A stretch of 64,000 nucleotides of DNA from Phycomyces blakesleeanus NRRL 1555(-) (Eukaryota > Mucoromycota > Mucoromycetes > Mucorales > Phycomycetaceae): the NCBI RefSeq assembly GCF_001638985.1, contig NW_017265142.1, forward strand, positions 1,356,572-1,420,571, read 5' to 3'. The position numbers and the translations under genes are program-made. Every line of letters begins with the position of its first letter. Within the stretch, counting starts at the first letter, position 1. This document shows positions 62,159-64,000 of this stretch, piece by piece. The notes below the pieces were generated by a model. The model saw only the letters and a program-made list of their open reading frames with translations. It made no database searches and was not told the origin of the DNA.

Positions 62159-63175
62159 TTATTTTTCATTAATAAGATACCCTTTCTTCAAAATGCATTT
62201 ATACATTCTGCTTTGCATGGATTCAATTAGATTCTTGCACATCTCCTCTGGGATACTATCCCACTCATTCTGGAAACGGGATCACAATTCCCTCATTGAG
62301 CTGGCTGACTCTTCATATTGGTAGAGTTTACCCTTTGTGTACGCCCAAAGGTTTTCGATGGGATTAAGGTCAGGCGAAAACGGTGGGAAATCAATGACCT
62401 CAATCCCCTCTGCCTTCAACCACTTTCTGGTATTGGCTGCAGTGTGTGACCGGGCGTTATCATGCAAAAACATGATATCGGACTTGATGAGATTCTGCTT
62501 CTTCAAGGTCTTCAGTAAGCCCTGCTCCAAAACTGTTACGTATTTTGGGCTTGTCATGGTTTCATTGATCTTGAGAAGCTCTCCGTGACCTCTGGACGAA
62601 AAGCATCCCCAAACCATAACGTGTCCTCCAGCACGAACAGGGGAAGTCTTATCCTTATATTTTTTAATTGCCGACTTCTTCAACTTCCACCTCCATCACT
62701 TTCCATCCGAGCCAAAGCGATTCACCTTACATTCGTCTGAGAAGACAACACACTTCCAGTCCTCCACGGTGAAGTTGATATAGTTCCTTGCGAACTCCAT
62801 AGGCTGCTTGCGGATAGCGGGGTTTGTTTTTACCTTCGGAGGTGGTTCCAAGGTACAGATGAACCCAGATGCTTTTAGCAAGGTGCGGATTGCTGGAGCC
62901 TTGACAGCAAAACCTTCACCACATAGCCGTCTCTCTGCCTCTGTTGTTGTCATAAATTCCTCATTTAGGAATGCATAGATGATATGGTGGGCGAGCCTTT
63001 CATCGATTTGGGCAGGTCTACCCCCAGGAACTGAGGTAGAGATGTTCAATTTTCTTCGATATCTCTTGACAGAAGTCTGCGAAACACCAACAATCTTTGC
63101 TACCTCGGCTGTAGACTTTCCATGTCTAAGTTCAACTTCAATTGAGAGTATTTTGTCGCGTGAGATGGGAGACAT
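62159..63175 (-). pseudogene. Tc1 DD34E transposase with two in-frame TGA codons
   Basis: The frame runs 338 residues from ATG 63175 (MSPISRDKIL) to TAA 62159-62161, the usual length for Tc1 transposases. TGA occurs at 62696-62698 and 62282-62284 (minus strand). The N-terminal helix-turn-helix pair reads STAEVAKIVGVSQTSVKRYRR and GRPAQIDERL. The catalytic residues are VVFSDECKV, FLHDNARSH and DLNPIENLW, with DD34E spacing, followed by coding sequence to YLINEK. The first TGA follows FGSDGK, a site where Tc1 proteins often have Arg, so CGA-to-TGA is likely. The copy is otherwise intact. Confidence 0.88.
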
Positions 63176-63351
63176 TTTTGTTTTAAAGTTGAGCAAAGGA
63201 ACAAGGAAAACTCTGAAAAATTCAATATAATATATCTATTTTGTTTGCATGATTGTGATGTAATGACAAGACACACTCCGTATAAAAATTATCATAAAGC
63301 AGTTCTGCATTGAAAGTAAAGAAATAATGCTTTACTCTATTTTTTGGCCCA

Positions 63352-63570
63352 TACCTAAAAAACCGGGCCACTGAAAATTTCCACTTTTTTTCATATAACT
63401 TTTTATTAATACTATATATATATATATATCTATACTAGCATAGTATGTTGTAGCTCTTTAACAGATGTCCTAGAGTGTATTAAAACTATCGCGAAAGAAT
63501 AAGAACTCAAGAAGATATAAGTTGCGGAGTACAAATTTTACATTTGCTGGCCCGGTTTTTGAATTTACTA
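63352..63570 (+). repeat. Right long TIR of the Tc1 element
   Basis: This is the inverted copy of 61933-62145, in the order inner box, (TA)n segment, outer box. Confidence 0.9.
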
Positions 63571-64000
63571 TAAATAGCAAGATATCCAACAAGATTGCGT
63601 CATAAAGTATGTAATAACAACAGCTCCTTATAATCTTCTGCATAACTGGCTATTGATACAATGTATTTGTGACTAATTATTATTACTTCTTTATTGTCAA
63701 GTTTAAATTTAGGGATAGTAATTGAATATATTGTATTCTTTTCAGGACACGCCATTTTGCCCTGAAGGACTAAAGAACGACCCCGGACTGCGGAGAGGTA
63801 GTCACAATTAATTAGCCCGGTTAGATAGAAACGTCGTACCCGTAATATTGCTGCACACCCAAGCTAGTTAAGTTGTACATAATAATGAATTGGAAGGCAT
63901 TCTGCTTCCTTTTGCTTACACTGAACCGTTTCTGAAAGGCGGTCGATTATTAAAAGTAAAAAAAAAAATTAATATTAATACTGACAATAAGAAAATTAGC
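63571..64000. other. Intergenic DNA at the window edge
   Basis: I see no gene. Around 63740-63850 the sequence is GC-richer and holds AACGTCGTACCCG, close to the inverted-repeat unit of the 19.1-kb element. It may be a remnant of that family. Confidence 0.4.

Larger units (their letters stand above)
61933..63570 (-). mobile_element. Complete Tc1 element with long terminal inverted repeats
   Basis: The ends TAGTAAATTCAAAAACCGGG and CCCGGTTTTTGAATTTACTA are inverted copies. Similarity continues inward about 215 bp (61933-62145 and 63352-63570) with very few differences. TATA lies at both outer borders, consistent with a TA target. The inner border of each repeat holds a CAGTGGCCCGGTTTTTTAGG box, an inverted variant of the outer CAAAAACCGGGCC box. 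Each repeat therefore has two likely binding sites. The interior encodes one transposase with two in-frame TGA codons. Confidence 0.92.

Overview
The window is a piece of nuclear DNA from a filamentous fungus, most likely an early-diverging Mucoromycota (Mucorales-like) species. The basis is AT-rich intergenic DNA full of microsatellites, short GT-AG introns of roughly 45-250 nt, and fungal protein types: a PKA catalytic subunit with a long N-terminal extension, an alpha-arrestin, a CreA/Mig1-type regulator and a Kre9/Knh1-like secreted protein. LINEs and Tc1/mariner elements are abundant. The species cannot be fixed from the sequence alone.

Layout. From 1 to about 20 kb is a transposon graveyard. 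It holds a tRNA-Gln(CUG), a 5'-truncated LINE tail, a full-length but broken LINE (LINE-A) with a solo LTR inserted in its ORF2, a second nearly intact LINE (LINE-B), further solo LTRs, an unidentified intron-containing gene, and a terminal-inverted-repeat (TIR) element that carries a decayed C2H2 zinc-finger gene and ends at the stop codon of that unidentified gene. From about 21 to 60.5 kb is the host gene region: a secreted Kre9/Knh1-like protein, a bHLH factor, PKA catalytic subunit, alpha-arrestin, RNF121-like RING protein, SRP68, CreA/Mig1-like factor, Rab7/Ypt7, Mn superoxide dismutase, Dot1 H3K79 methyltransferase and a TM9SF nonaspanin. These are interrupted by MITEs, a pogo-type TIR element and a one-ended Tc1 element. 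The last 2.5 kb holds a complete Tc1 element with TIRs of about 215 bp and unidentified coding relics.

The host genes do not form an operon or cluster. Most are on the minus strand and are ordinary housekeeping or regulatory genes: vesicle traffic (Rab7, TM9SF, SRP68, arrestin, RNF121), nutrient signalling (PKA, CreA) and redox defence (SOD2). I built exon models by hand for eight of them. The reading frame closes across every junction, and the lengths agree with known families (for example Rab7 207 aa, RNF121-like 331 aa, TM9SF 591 aa).

The most interesting signal is in the transposons. LINE-B and the terminal Tc1 transposase are open end to end except for five in-frame TGA codons, and LINE-A and the zinc-finger gene carry more. 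Where another copy or conserved context allows alignment, arginine is expected, so the pattern looks like CGA-to-TGA (CpG transition) decay rather than random disruption. TGA is a genuine stop in this organism, because TM9SF uses it directly after its conserved C-terminal KID. No CRISPR, bacterial or viral system was seen.
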